NCBI GenBank assembly: GCA_963674835.2
Contig: CAXXKC010000003.1
Coordinates: forward strand, 1,736,001 to 1,800,000
Direction of reading: 5' to 3'
From: G963674835 sp963674835
Lineage (GTDB): Bacteria; Planctomycetota; Planctomycetia; Pirellulales; Thermoguttaceae
DNA length: 64,000 nucleotides
Of this stretch, positions 1 through 8,957 are shown piece by piece. The number at the start of each line of letters is the position of its first letter. Positions within the stretch are counted from its first letter, which is position 1. The position numbers were made by a program, and so were the translations under genes. Under the pieces are notes generated by a model that did no database searches, had not been told where the DNA came from, and worked only from the letters and a program-made list of their open reading frames with translations.

Positions 1-2896
1 CCGCAAGCCATTGGGCCAGTTTTGCGTCGTCGCCCCAGAGGACGACTTCAGTTTCGACCTTCGGCCATTCGGCCGGATCCGCCACGTAGAACTCAACCTC
101 GCCGCCGGCCGCGGCCGCCCCGCGCTCAAACGTGACCAGGAAACGATACTGGCCGGACGGGCCGGCGATCTTCACGTTCTCGGCGAACACGAGTGTGGCA
201 AACGGCGGCGTAGGCTTCGCGCCAGGATCAGGAATCTTCACCGTGATCATTTTCTCGAAGGCCCGCGCGGCTCCCGGCCCAACCACCTGCAATCGCACCG
301 GATAGTCGCCCGGTCGCAACATATCCTCGTTGGTCAAGACGGCTTCCAGGCGGACGGACGTGTTGCGGTAGACGTTGACCGGCTCGACGAACAAACACCA
401 CCGCAGCGGATACCATCCGTCGAAGACCGAATCGACCGTGCCCGGCTTCAGATCACGGAACGTGGTGAACAACCCTTCGCCGCAGTTGGCTTGATCCACG
501 GTGCCGGTCATGCTGTGGCCGACCATGTTGGGATTGGCCCGGATGGCGTTGAGTCCCAGCAGTCGCTGCTTGCCCATCTTGGCCAGCGATTGACGGAAGA
601 AGTCCTGGGGGCCGGCAAACGTGTCGTCCATGTTCCAGCGTTTCCAGTCGACCATGAACCGATCGAGCCGCTGGCGATACCACTGGGCGTCTTCGAGCTC
701 CTCGGTCCCAAGCTGCTCGAAATGTCGACAGGTCTGCGCCAGATCCACGCCGCTGCCGATACCATATTCCGACGCGAAGACCGGGTTTGAACCGCCGGAT
801 AGCGTGCGCAGCTCGCGAATGATCTGCGCCGTGTGGGGCACCCCCTTGTACGGGTGCAGGTCGGCCACAACGTCTTCCCAGATGGTCGAGCCGGGGTTGC
901 ACAGGCTGCCGATGACGCCGGGCGGGCTGTCGCTTCCAAAGGTCTCGCCTCGGGAATAGGCCGTTAGCTTCGCGGCATCCGGCACTTCGCCCGCCGGCGC
1001 AAAGCCGTAGGTCCACGGCCCGCTGGGATTCTTCTCGATGGAAAACTGCTCGGCCGGATTGTCGATTGTACCGTCGGAATGCCGGATCGTGAGCGTCAAG
1101 CCTGTGTTGTCGCCGCCATAATTCGCGTTGCCCGGGCCGACGGCGAAATCGAGTGTCTCGCCCGGATGCATGGCAATGGTCTTCGACCATGCCAACTCTC
1201 CGCCCAGATCATTTAAGTTGATATAGCCCTTCCATAACGGTTCGCCGGCGTGCAGGATGTGGACGTCAGTCGTGGCGTGCTCGGCGATGCTGGCGAATTT
1301 GACGGAGACCGCGTACTCGCCGGCGGCCGGGGCGGTCCAGCGGAGAACAGAGAACTCGTTCTGCGGACCGGGGTGGAGGGCCAACTGCCCTTGCTCCCAG
1401 ACGATTCCCAAGGCACGGACGCGCCCCTTCGTGCCGTTGAAGTTGATACAGGGCTCGCGGCCAGCGGGCGGCGTCCAAAACGAGATGCCCGACGGCGCCG
1501 AACTACTGTTCATGAGGTCGAAACGGCCGCTGTTGAGCATGACCAGGCGCGTGTCGTCATGCGCGCGGACTAGCGGCAACGCTTTCACCGCGTGACGAAA
1601 AACGGGCACGTCGCCCATTTCGTTAAGCAGGCCCCACATAATCACACAGGGATGGTTGCGGTCGCGCAGGATCATCTCGGAGATTTCACGGTCGAACCGC
1701 TCGGCCATTTTGGGCGAAGGTTCCAGGAACCAGCCGGCGAACGACTCTTCATAGATCATCAGCCCAATCTCGTCGCACAACTCAAGCTGGTAGCGAGTCG
1801 GCACGGAGCAGAAGAAGCGAATGGAGTTGAACCCCATGGCCTTGGCCAAGAGCAGGTCGCGGCGCGCCAGGTCGCGGTCGTGCGGCCAGTGCAGCCCGAT
1901 GGGGTAGTGCGTCGAAGTGTGGGAACACTTCAGGAAGATGCGGCGGCCGTTGAGGCGGAAGTATCCGTCCGCAAAGCGGAAATCGCGAAAACCGCAGCGC
2001 GTCGACACTTCATCGAAGGACGCTGCATCGGGGATTGCAACGCGGGCCATTACGCGGTAGAGATACGGATCGTTCAACTCCCATAGGTGCGGCTGATCGA
2101 CGTGGAGCGTCGTGTCGATCGCGGTTGAGCCGGGCGGCACTTCACGCTCCAGCCGCACCGTTTCCAGGGTTTCGCCGCTGCAGGCCGGGCTGACCGTCAG
2201 CTCCAGGTGCCCGGCCGCCGGTTGGTTGAGCGCGTTATGGAGCGTTGCACGCACGCGGATCGTGCCCGTCGCGAGATCAGGCCGGACCCAGAGATCGGTC
2301 AGACGGACCGGCGGGGCCGTCAGCAACTCGACCGTGTCGACAATGCCGCCGTCGTTATAGAGCGCACCGGCCCGAAACGGGATGACTTTGCAGCGCCGCG
2401 GGATGAACGGCAGGGCGATGCCGTCGATCGGCTCGTTGGTCGGGTTCAAGACCCGCACGGCCAAGAGGTTCTCCTTGCCCGGCCTGAGGGCGGCCGTCAC
2501 GTCGAGCACGAATGGCCCTTCACCACCCTCATGGCCACCGACGGGCACGCCGTTGAGCCAGACCTCAGCTAGATAGTCCACGGCCCAGAACCGCAGTAAG
2601 AAGCGTCCTTGCACATGCGGGTTGACAGGCGGCGTGAGCGTTCGCCAATACCAGGCCACACCATGATAGCCGGGAAAGGCCTCCTGGATGATCCACGGCA
2701 CGCGAGTTTGCTTCGCCTCCGGCCGCGGCGCTTGGAACCACTGCTGCTGACGGCCAACGTTCTCGGGATCGGTCGACAGGAGCCAGGTTCCGTCCAAGGG
2801 GATGACGTGCGTCGTTTGCGTCTTTTCCCTCGCCGCGGCGCTCGCACTCAGCGCCAAAGTGAGGAGAAGAGCACAGGCTTGTGGATAGAATTGCAT
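1..2896 (-). CDS. Secreted glycoside hydrolase family 2 (beta-galactosidase/beta-mannosidase type), C-terminus beyond the window
   Basis: One uninterrupted minus-strand frame runs from an ATG at 2896 to the left edge (965 codons visible). It starts with a signal peptide (MQFYPQACALLLTLALSASA). The usual GH2 order follows: a sugar-binding jelly roll (about residues 30-190), an immunoglobulin-like domain (about 195-300), then the catalytic barrel. The putative acid/base is Glu426 in the motif MWGLLNE; the putative nucleophile is Glu710 in FASEYG. These lie about 284 residues apart, far more than normal, because a beta-rich module of about 140 residues (about 465-603, resembling a carbohydrate-binding domain) is inserted in the barrel. 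Such enzymes cleave beta-linked sugars outside the cytoplasm; the substrate cannot be told from sequence. A TATATT -10-like hexamer lies at 2944-2939 with no good -35. Family is confident, specificity is not. Confidence 0.88.
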   Translation of the reverse strand, partial: MQFYPQACALLLTLALSASAAAREKTQTTHVIPLDGTWLLSTDPENVGRQQQWFQAPRPEAKQTRVPWIIQEAFPGYHGVAWYWRTLTPPVNPHVQGRFLLRFWAVDYLAEVWLNGVPVGGHEGGEGPFVLDVTAALRPGKENLLAVRVLNPTNEPIDGIALPFIPRRCKVIPFRAGALYNDGGIVDTVELLTAPPVRLTDLWVRPDLATGTIRVRATLHNALNQPAAGHLELTVSPACSGETLETVRLEREVPPGSTAIDTTLHVDQPHLWELNDPYLYRVMARVAIPDAASFDEVSTRCGFRDFRFADGYFRLNGRRIFLKCSHTSTHYPIGLHWPHDRDLARRDLLLAKAMGFNSIRFFCSVPTRYQLELCDEIGLMIYEESFAGWFLEPSPKMAERFDREISEMILRDRNHPCVIMWGLLNEMGDVPVFRHAVKALPLVRAHDDTRLVMLNSGRFDLMNSSSAPSGISFWTPPAGREPCINFNGTKGRVRALGIVWEQGQLALHPGPQNEFSVLRWTAPAAGEYAVSVKFASIAEHATTDVHILHAGEPLWKGYINLNDLGGELAWSKTIAMHPGETLDFAVGPGNANYGGDNTGLTLTIRHSDGTIDNPAEQFSIEKNPSGPWTYGFAPAGEVPDAAKLTAYSRGETFGSDSPPGVIGSLCNPGSTIWEDVVADLHPYKGVPHTAQIIRELRTLSGGSNPVFASEYGIGSGVDLAQTCRHFEQLGTEELEDAQWYRQRLDRFMVDWKRWNMDDTFAGPQDFFRQSLAKMGKQRLLGLNAIRANPNMVGHSMTGTVDQANCGEGLFTTFRDLKPGTVDSVFDGWYPLRWCLFVEPVNVYRNTSVRLEAVLTNEDMLRPGDYPVRLQVVGPGAARAFEKMITVKIPDPGAKPTPPFATLVFAENVKIAGPSGQYRFLVTFERGAAAAGGEVEFYVADPAEWPKVETEVVLWGDDAKLAQWLA

Positions 2897-3610
2897 GGCG
2901 GGGCCCTTGGGGCAACTGGTGGATTCTTGCGTCCTTAGAATATACACTTTACTCCGCCGATTAAACATGGCCCGGATTCGGGTCATTCGTGGCGCGGAGG
3001 CAGAGGCTCCAGGCCAGTGCGCGACGAGGCTGTGCTCCGTCACGCGGCTTTTGACGGGGTAAACGAACGTTTATCCCGGAGGTGATTGAGACGCTCTTGA
3101 GCCTCCCAGATAACGACGTGGGACGATCGAAAGGCTTACAGATGGAGTCAGTTGGTGAAATCAGTCGCGGTTGGACTGACTTCAGGGATCGATGTTGTTG
3201 CCCTAACGCGGGCGTCGACCATGGCAGCCTTCCAGGGCCCCCAGCGCGCCAGAAAGAGCGCCGCAGTGACAGACGACCTAAAGCCGTCAACCACAGGATC
3301 GCGCCAGCGCTCGCCGTAGGCACCCTGGTGGGTTCTTGGCGGACGCCGCTACTGACACCGCGGGCAAGTTCTAGGCGTTATCGGCGGTCGCATAAGGTCA
3401 CCGTCGACCACAGCGCTGCGCCACGGCCTCCAGATGAGCACCACAGCCAACCGTCGCGGACACGCGGATTTATGGCACAACGAAGCAGCAGGTGTGCGGG
3501 CTGTTTACGACCACATTATTGATAGGGGATGGCGCATGGTGCCAGACTTTGCACATGGTGATGGCAAAATCCAAATGCAACAGGGCTGAAAAGTGATCTT
3601 GGAGAAAGAT
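2897..3610. other. Intergenic stretch with no supported gene
   Basis: About 700 bases without a convincing gene. Open frames exist on both strands (for example 3082-3522 plus and 2961-3323 minus) but their translations are arginine- and proline-rich, lack recognisable motifs and have no good ribosome-binding site. The left end should hold the promoter of the GH2 gene (weak -10 at 2944-2939). A small inverted repeat, GATCTT/AAGATC, sits near 3597-3613 just before the IS30-type leader. The stretch may be decayed mobile-element sequence. Confidence 0.5.
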
Positions 3611-3671
3611 CGCTGGGTCCGTTGGAACGTCGTGGTTTACCAGACTACGACGTTCGCACGGAGGCCCAGCG
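3611..3671 (+). promoter_or_regulatory. Hairpin leader that would bury the transposase ribosome-binding site
   Basis: CGCTGGG at 3611-3617 is the exact reverse complement of CCCAGCG at 3665-3671, which touches the ATG at 3672. Inside lies a second perfect 8-bp stem, AACGTCGT (3626-3633) with ACGACGTT (3647-3654). The likely Shine-Dalgarno CGGAGG (3659-3664) lies between these two right-hand arms. Transcripts entering from outside would fold and hide the start site, a known way for insertion sequences to limit transposase translation. The structure is read directly; the function is inferred. Confidence 0.5.
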
Positions 3672-4028
3672 ATGGTAGGTCATCTTATTCTCCAAGAGCG
3701 TGAACTCCTATACCGGCTGCTGAAGAAAGGGAAATCGAAGACGGAGACTGCGGAGGTGATGGGCCGGGACCGCAGCACCATCTATCGCGAACTGAGCCGC
3801 AACACGAGGCGGGGCGATTACGAGCCGGAACTGGCCCAACGCCTGGCAGATCGGCGTCGGTGGGCCTGTCGCCGCCCGCGCAAGCTCGACGATGCCAACA
3901 CCCATGAGTATGTTCGGGAGAGACTCCAGAAGACTTGGACGCCGGATCAGATTGCCGGGCGGAGACAGCGCGATTGTCGGCAAAGGCGTTCACACAGCAC
4001 CTCGCCGACGTGGTATTTCCGCGGCTGA
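3672..4028 (+). pseudogene. Truncated IS30-family transposase (N-terminal part only)
   Basis: The first ~95 residues match the N-terminus of IS30-type transposases: a helix-turn-helix for terminal-repeat binding (ERELLYRLLKKGKSKTETA, then MGRDRSTIYREL), an Arg-rich stretch and the motif TWTPDQIAGR, which in full-length enzymes precedes the catalytic core. After about position 3965 the similarity stops and the frame ends at 118 residues. The DDE catalytic domain (roughly 200 more residues) is absent, so the protein cannot transpose. The start is fixed by CGGAGG eight bases upstream. No right-hand terminal inverted repeat was found; the break lies 50-60 bases before an isolated CRISPR-like repeat. 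Confidence 0.75.
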
Positions 4029-4050
4029 AGAGCCGCGGCCCCATTGAAGC
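4012..4050 (+). repeat. Solitary CRISPR-repeat-like unit
   Basis: This stretch has the form of one CRISPR repeat. A perfect 8-bp palindromic stem, CCGCGGCT (4019-4026) with AGCCGCGG (4031-4038), closes a GAAG loop, and the 3' end is CCCCATTGAAGC, like the ATTGAAAC/ATTGAAGC end common in repeats. I see no second copy nearby and no cas gene in the window, so it is at best a remnant. It is not a good intrinsic terminator because no T-run follows. It overlaps the tail of the truncated transposase frame. Confidence 0.4.
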
Positions 4051-4663
4051 AGTCAAGCAGCCGAACCGCCCGGACGGGTGAAGTCCAGGGTCCGAGAGCA
4101 GAAACCCCTCCCCGCCCCAAATTTCCCCCCGCCGCTATTCAGCGACCTCGAAATCGCTGGAGATTTCAGCCCCACCACACCCAGAAATCCGAGATCGAAA
4201 TAAAAGAAATTACGACGAACCTCTCTTAGGGGAGTCCCCGGTCTCCAACGGGCGACAAGTTTCACGCCGAGTTTCTCGATTTCATTTTTTGCGACAGCCT
4301 TTGGTTTTTGCCGAGGCGGCTCCGAGGGGCAGTCGGAGTGAGGTGGGGCTGGTCTCTGACAGGAGTTTCGGGTCTCCCACCCCGCAGCCGTCTACGGCTT
4401 GGGTTCTAGGCCGAATGGGACCGACTCCCAAACGAAGACGGGAGACAAGCACAGAAAACCTACCTGGGCGCTAAACGCGGGGGACACGATGTTGAAATGG
4501 CTGGACGAACGAGCCTAGATCGGCTCCAGGCTCAGCGCATATCGGAAATGTCGGTTCACGGTACAATCACCCTGGGCGATTGACATGGCCGCGGTCGGCA
4601 ACAAGACTTGGTTCCGCCAGGCTACCGTTGTTGAGCCCCGGCGGTAAACGGAAGCACGCCCCC
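4051..4663. other. Intergenic stretch upstream of the GH38 gene
   Basis: No gene is supported here. The first half contains C-runs (near 4108-4133) and an A-rich patch (near 4190-4215), a composition unlike the surrounding GC-rich coding sequence. A possible -10 hexamer TACAAT lies at 4562-4567, about 100 bases before the GH38 start, but its -35 region is poor. Together with the IS30 remnant and the lone CRISPR-like unit, the stretch looks like a scar from past insertions. Confidence 0.45.
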
Positions 4664-7600
4664 ATGAACCGGAACGAATATCATATCATGACCCGGCACC
4701 ATCCCAAGAACGACGTCCTCGGCATATGCTTGTTTCTATGGTTAGGCGTTCTTCCCCAACTCGTTCAGGCCGAAAACCCGCAACGGTTCGGAACGATTCG
4801 CCCGACGGTCCTTTGCCCTAGAGAATCGGACGATCCAGCGCCGAAGAGGCTCGTGAATGTCGCGATCGTCAACGACACGGATGCCGTGCCGCTGCGGCTT
4901 CGGGTTACTATGGAACATCAAGCTGCGCGGGAGGTGGATCTGGGCGTGGTCGGACGAGGAACGATCGTCAAGCCCGTGGCCGTGCCGGACCTTGCCGCGA
5001 CGGTGACGGCTGAGTTCCAACTTCTGCCGGCCAACAGTGACACGGTGTTGGATGTAAGGAAGGAAGTGATTCCAACAGCCCGGAAATGGAAGATCTACTG
5101 CGTCTCGTATTCGCACCACGACATGGGCTACGCCGACTTCTATCAGAGAATTCAGCGCGACATCCGCCTCGGGGGCATTGAACGAGCGTTTGAGTATTGC
5201 CGGCAGACTGACGATTGGGCCATGCCCGACAAGTTCCGGTGGCTCGTCGAGACCTCTGTACCGATGCCGCAGTTTGTCGAGCATTTTCCGTCGGCGGTTG
5301 TTGACGAACTGGTTCGGCGGGTCGCCGAGGGACGGATCGAATGGGGTGCGTGCCACAACACCGCCTCGCCCGACATGATGGCCACGGAACTAGTCGCCCG
5401 GCTGTTCTATACCCCAAATCGCCACGGCCGCGACATGCTGGGCATCGACTTTTCGCGTGTGGGAGTCATTAGCGATGTTGTCGGGTTGCCCTGGGGATTT
5501 GCAACCTTCACAAAGGAGGCAGATCTGCCGTACTTCTTCTTCAGCCCCAACCGTCTGGCGCGATGTTTGGAACCGGCCTTCCACACGCCGGTGTTCTACT
5601 GGCAATCGCCCGATGGAGATTCTAGTCGCACGCTCTTTCGCGTGATCCCGTACGACTATCCGCATCCCGGCAGTCTTACCGATTTCACTCCAGAGTCGAT
5701 TCAAGCCTTTGTTGCCCGTTATGAGGATCATCAGAAGCTGGGCCTCGATTGCATGGTGTCGGTGGATACGAACGACTTCACGGTCCCGTCGCTCCATTAC
5801 GCAAGCAATATCCGTCAATGGAACGCACGGTGGCGCTCACCGCAACTGGTTTGTGCTACGATGAAGATGTTTTTCGACGATGTGGCTGCTCAGATAGGTG
5901 ATGCCGAGGTTCCCACTTTCGCGAAAGACGCCACCAGCGCCTGGGCCGATCAAGAACTGAGCGATGCGCGGTTGATCGGACAGGCCCGAATACTGGGACC
6001 GCGATTGACTGCCACAGAAACGTTTGCCACGATCGCGTCGGTCGCAGGCGGAGGGGAGTATCCCTGGGAAGACCTTTGGCAGGCATACAACCGGCTGTTG
6101 ATGTACCACGAGCACACCAACGGTGCCGACGCCGGGAATCCAAGAGCGATCGGCACAGGCAAAGACGCCTACCCCGAGTACTACGAGACAGAGCAGACGA
6201 TGCATCGGGCACTCGTCGAAGAGTCGCAGGAGTATTGCAACCGGGCGGCGGAAACGGCCTTCTCCAAACTTCAGCGACTGATTACGAGAGAACATGACGC
6301 CACATTGATCGTTTTCAATCCGCTCTGCTGTCGGCGTACCGACATCGTACGTGCTAAGTTCAGTTCCCTTCCACAAACACTCCGGGTCGTCGAAACCAGC
6401 AGCGGACGGGACGTTGAATACCAGAGACTCGCCGACGGCGATCTCATTTTCTTGGCGCGAGATGTTCCAGCCTTGGGCTATAGGACCTACGCAGTTCTTC
6501 CCGCGAATTCGCCTCCCGAGTCGCAGCTGGCAGTTACGGTCCAATCGAACATCCTGGAGAACCGATACTATCGGGTTGTCTTTGACTCGTCGACCGGCGG
6601 TATTGCGAGCGTCTGGGACAAAGAGTTGAATGTGGAATTGGTTGACGGCCAAGCGCCTTACCGGTTCAACGAATATCTCTACCAGAAGAGCGTTCCCGAG
6701 CGTGGGAAACTCCAGTGGCAGAACGACAAGTCGGCGAGTCTGGCAGGCCGGGCCGGGCCGGTTCTGGGTTGGGTGACCGCACAAGTGAAAGCACACGGTT
6801 GCCGTAATCTCCGTCAGACGGTGACCCTTTATACGGATGTCAAACGCATTGATTTTCTTCAGGAGCTCGACAAAACGCCGTCGGGCATCACCTTGCCGGA
6901 GTATCAGAACTACGCATGGCACGGTCGCGAGGCGGTCTATTTCGCGCTACCGCTGAGGATTCCCGATTTCTCGATCCGGCACGACACGCCCGGCGCCGTC
7001 ATCGAGCCGATTGTGGACCAATTCCCGGGCGCATCGACGGCATACTATGCGGTGCAGCGGTTCACCGATCTCTCGAACAAGGATTATGGCGTGACCGTGG
7101 CGGCGTGCGAGTCGCCGGTGGTCGAATATGGCCGCCCCCGAGCGGCAACGTGGCTGATGGATTCCACTGCCAAGTACGAGTCGGAGCTCAAGTACCCCGG
7201 CCGGAGTCATCTGTTCTTCTATGTCATGAACAACTTCTTTCCGGTCAATGCCCGTTGCGATCAGCGCGGCCGGGCCGATTTCCGTTGGTCGATGCGAAGC
7301 CATCGCGGTGATTGGAGAAAGGGCAGCGCTTCGGAGTTCGGCGAAGAGACGTCGCATCCGCTGATTGCCCGATTTGTCCGAGGCACGAACCGGGGTTGCC
7401 TTCCAGCCGATGCTCACAGCTTCCTTTCGATCAATCATCGGAACGTTAGCTGCACCACAGTCAAGATGGCGGAGGCCAATGGCGAGGGCATCGGCATCCG
7501 TCTGAACGAACGGGAAGGCTTGGGAGGGCCTGTGACCGTCGCCTGTCCGTTCATGCCGCGTATCGCCAGAGCAATCGAAACGAACCTGATCGAAGATGAC

Positions 7601-8416
7601 CGAGCCGTGGAGATCCCCATCCACGACGACAATCAGTTCACTGTCGAGATGCGCCCCTTTGGCGTCAAGACAATTCGGCTTCTGGCTGGCGTTCGGACGC
7701 CGCTGCCGAGAATCACCGGGATGCGCGGCGAAGCAAAATCAGACATGCAAGTCGATCTGCATTGGCAAGCCGAATACGGCGACGCCACGCCGGGGCGATA
7801 TACTATCTATCGTGGTACGATGCCGAGCTTTCCATTGACGATGCGCTACTACGTTGGCTCAACGGCCGAGCCCCATTGGACAGACTACCCTCGTCGTTGT
7901 GTAGGAGGCTGGATCAGTAACTGCCTTGCTCCGGACACGACCTATTACTATCGCATCGTTGCCGTTGATCCCTACAATCGGCGAGGCCCCTCCTCGGCAG
8001 CCGTTGCTGTTCACACGCGATCTGCCGAACAAGGCAATCGCCGGCCGGAGCAAGTCAAGGGGCTGCACGTCGTTCCGGTAAGTCCTCTTCAGTCGTGCAA
8101 TTTCTTGACCTTGTGGTTCTACTCCAATATCGAGCCTGATGTGACCGGCTATGAGATTCACCGCGCCGAAACGCCCGATTTTAGTGCTGTCGACGCCACG
8201 CGGATTGGTAAGATCGATCTGGCGGTACAGATTCAGTACGATACACTCTGGGGCGTCCCCATGCGCAATCCGCTGCGAGAGTATGATCGCCAAATGTTTC
8301 GTGATGCGACGGTTCAACCGGGAAAGACCTACTGCTATCGCGTCTGCGCCGTTGACGCCGCTGGCCAGCGCGGCGGTTATTCGGAATGCGTCTGCGGAAG
8401 AACGAAAGAACCTTGA
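4664..8416 (+). CDS. Secreted GH38-type alpha-mannosidase-like protein with two C-terminal fibronectin III domains
   Basis: The 1250-residue product starts at ATG 4664 (GGAAG about ten bases upstream); ATG 4688 is an alternative and both precede a signal peptide ending LPQLVQA. The GH38 catalytic domain begins near residue 145 with the metal-binding motif SHHDMGY (His151, Asp153). Asp271 in GVISDVVGLPWG fits the position of the catalytic nucleophile. A long beta-rich C-terminal mannosidase region follows, then two fibronectin III-like domains (about 1015-1115 and 1130-1250). GH38 enzymes remove alpha-mannosyl residues using a divalent metal; the exact substrate here is unknown. The gene stands alone between mobile-element scars and a tRNA-Leu fragment. 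Its third codon positions look less GC-rich by eye than its neighbours', which would fit transfer. Confidence 0.8.
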   Translation: MNRNEYHIMTRHHPKNDVLGICLFLWLGVLPQLVQAENPQRFGTIRPTVLCPRESDDPAPKRLVNVAIVNDTDAVPLRLRVTMEHQAAREVDLGVVGRGTIVKPVAVPDLAATVTAEFQLLPANSDTVLDVRKEVIPTARKWKIYCVSYSHHDMGYADFYQRIQRDIRLGGIERAFEYCRQTDDWAMPDKFRWLVETSVPMPQFVEHFPSAVVDELVRRVAEGRIEWGACHNTASPDMMATELVARLFYTPNRHGRDMLGIDFSRVGVISDVVGLPWGFATFTKEADLPYFFFSPNRLARCLEPAFHTPVFYWQSPDGDSSRTLFRVIPYDYPHPGSLTDFTPESIQAFVARYEDHQKLGLDCMVSVDTNDFTVPSLHYASNIRQWNARWRSPQLVCATMKMFFDDVAAQIGDAEVPTFAKDATSAWADQELSDARLIGQARILGPRLTATETFATIASVAGGGEYPWEDLWQAYNRLLMYHEHTNGADAGNPRAIGTGKDAYPEYYETEQTMHRALVEESQEYCNRAAETAFSKLQRLITREHDATLIVFNPLCCRRTDIVRAKFSSLPQTLRVVETSSGRDVEYQRLADGDLIFLARDVPALGYRTYAVLPANSPPESQLAVTVQSNILENRYYRVVFDSSTGGIASVWDKELNVELVDGQAPYRFNEYLYQKSVPERGKLQWQNDKSASLAGRAGPVLGWVTAQVKAHGCRNLRQTVTLYTDVKRIDFLQELDKTPSGITLPEYQNYAWHGREAVYFALPLRIPDFSIRHDTPGAVIEPIVDQFPGASTAYYAVQRFTDLSNKDYGVTVAACESPVVEYGRPRAATWLMDSTAKYESELKYPGRSHLFFYVMNNFFPVNARCDQRGRADFRWSMRSHRGDWRKGSASEFGEETSHPLIARFVRGTNRGCLPADAHSFLSINHRNVSCTTVKMAEANGEGIGIRLNEREGLGGPVTVACPFMPRIARAIETNLIEDDRAVEIPIHDDNQFTVEMRPFGVKTIRLLAGVRTPLPRITGMRGEAKSDMQVDLHWQAEYGDATPGRYTIYRGTMPSFPLTMRYYVGSTAEPHWTDYPRRCVGGWISNCLAPDTTYYYRIVAVDPYNRRGPSSAAVAVHTRSAEQGNRRPEQVKGLHVVPVSPLQSCNFLTLWFYSNIEPDVTGYEIHRAETPDFSAVDATRIGKIDLAVQIQYDTLWGVPMRNPLREYDRQMFRDATVQPGKTYCYRVCAVDAAGQRGGYSECVCGRTKEP

Positions 8417-8807
8417 CACCCTTCGCAAATGAAGCGGACGCCCATACACAGGTGACACAAAAGAACAGCAAGAAACAGAGGAAACGAACAACAGGCGTAT
8501 TCTCGGTTGCCACTGTTAAGCCCACCTTGACCGGAAGGTCGCCTCCCAGGGGCTTCCGTGGCGCTCTGGTGCGACGTCGGGACGAGCGGAAAGTGCCACC
8601 TCCCTGCGGTGTCCTGGGGCCTTGAGCGTCCAGGACAGGTCGGCATCTGAACTGATGGCTGGTGAGCCAACACTCCATAAACACTCCACGAGCCGGCTAC
8701 GCGGCTGCCCTGTTGCCCTACACCGAGACAGCGAAAAACGCCTTGTTTTGCAGGGTCTTCTTGAGCGTGCCGATAGCGGACCGTAGTGGGCAGAAGTGGG
8801 CTCGGCA
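8417..8807. other. Intergenic stretch between the GH38 gene and the tRNA-Leu fragment
   Basis: I see no supportable gene. Open frames on the minus strand continue across the tRNA-like segment and into the antisense of the next gene, but have no family motif. The last ~40 bases (8768-8807) contain pieces loosely resembling a tRNA acceptor and D-arm (TGCCGAT, GCGGA, GGGCAGA) with wrong spacing. Confidence 0.4.
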
Positions 8808-8863
8808 GACTTAAAATCCCGTGGGGAGTCCTCCCCGTGCGGGTTCGAATCCCGCCTCGGCTA
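8808..8863 (+). tRNA. tRNA-Leu(UAA)-like: intact 3' half, defective 5' half
   Basis: The sequence holds an anticodon loop CTTAAAA (anticodon TAA), a long leucine-type variable arm (GGGGAG pairing with CTCCCC), a perfect T-arm (GCGGG, TTCGAAT, CCCGC) and a 3' acceptor strand CTCGGCT followed by A. The matching 5' acceptor strand AGCCGAG is absent; the closest candidate, TGCCGAT at 8768, pairs at only five of seven positions. The 5' anticodon stem (GGCAGA) does not pair with TCCCG. It is therefore best read as a 3' tRNA fragment of the sort left at an attachment site, not a working tRNA. No encoded CCA. Confidence 0.55.
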
Positions 8864-8957
8864 GTGAGTTGTGGGAGGGTATTCGGACGTTCGGTGGTGG
8901 GTGTTGACGCGGCGTTGGTGTATCGTGGTTGGTGACGGCGAGCGGGGCGTGGGGGCG

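Noticed and set aside
3082..3522. Small gene in the left intergenic stretch
   Set aside because: No ribosome-binding site, no motif, Arg/Pro/Ser-rich translation.
4012..4050. A full CRISPR array
   Set aside because: Only one unit is visible; no regular spacing, no second repeat and no cas genes.
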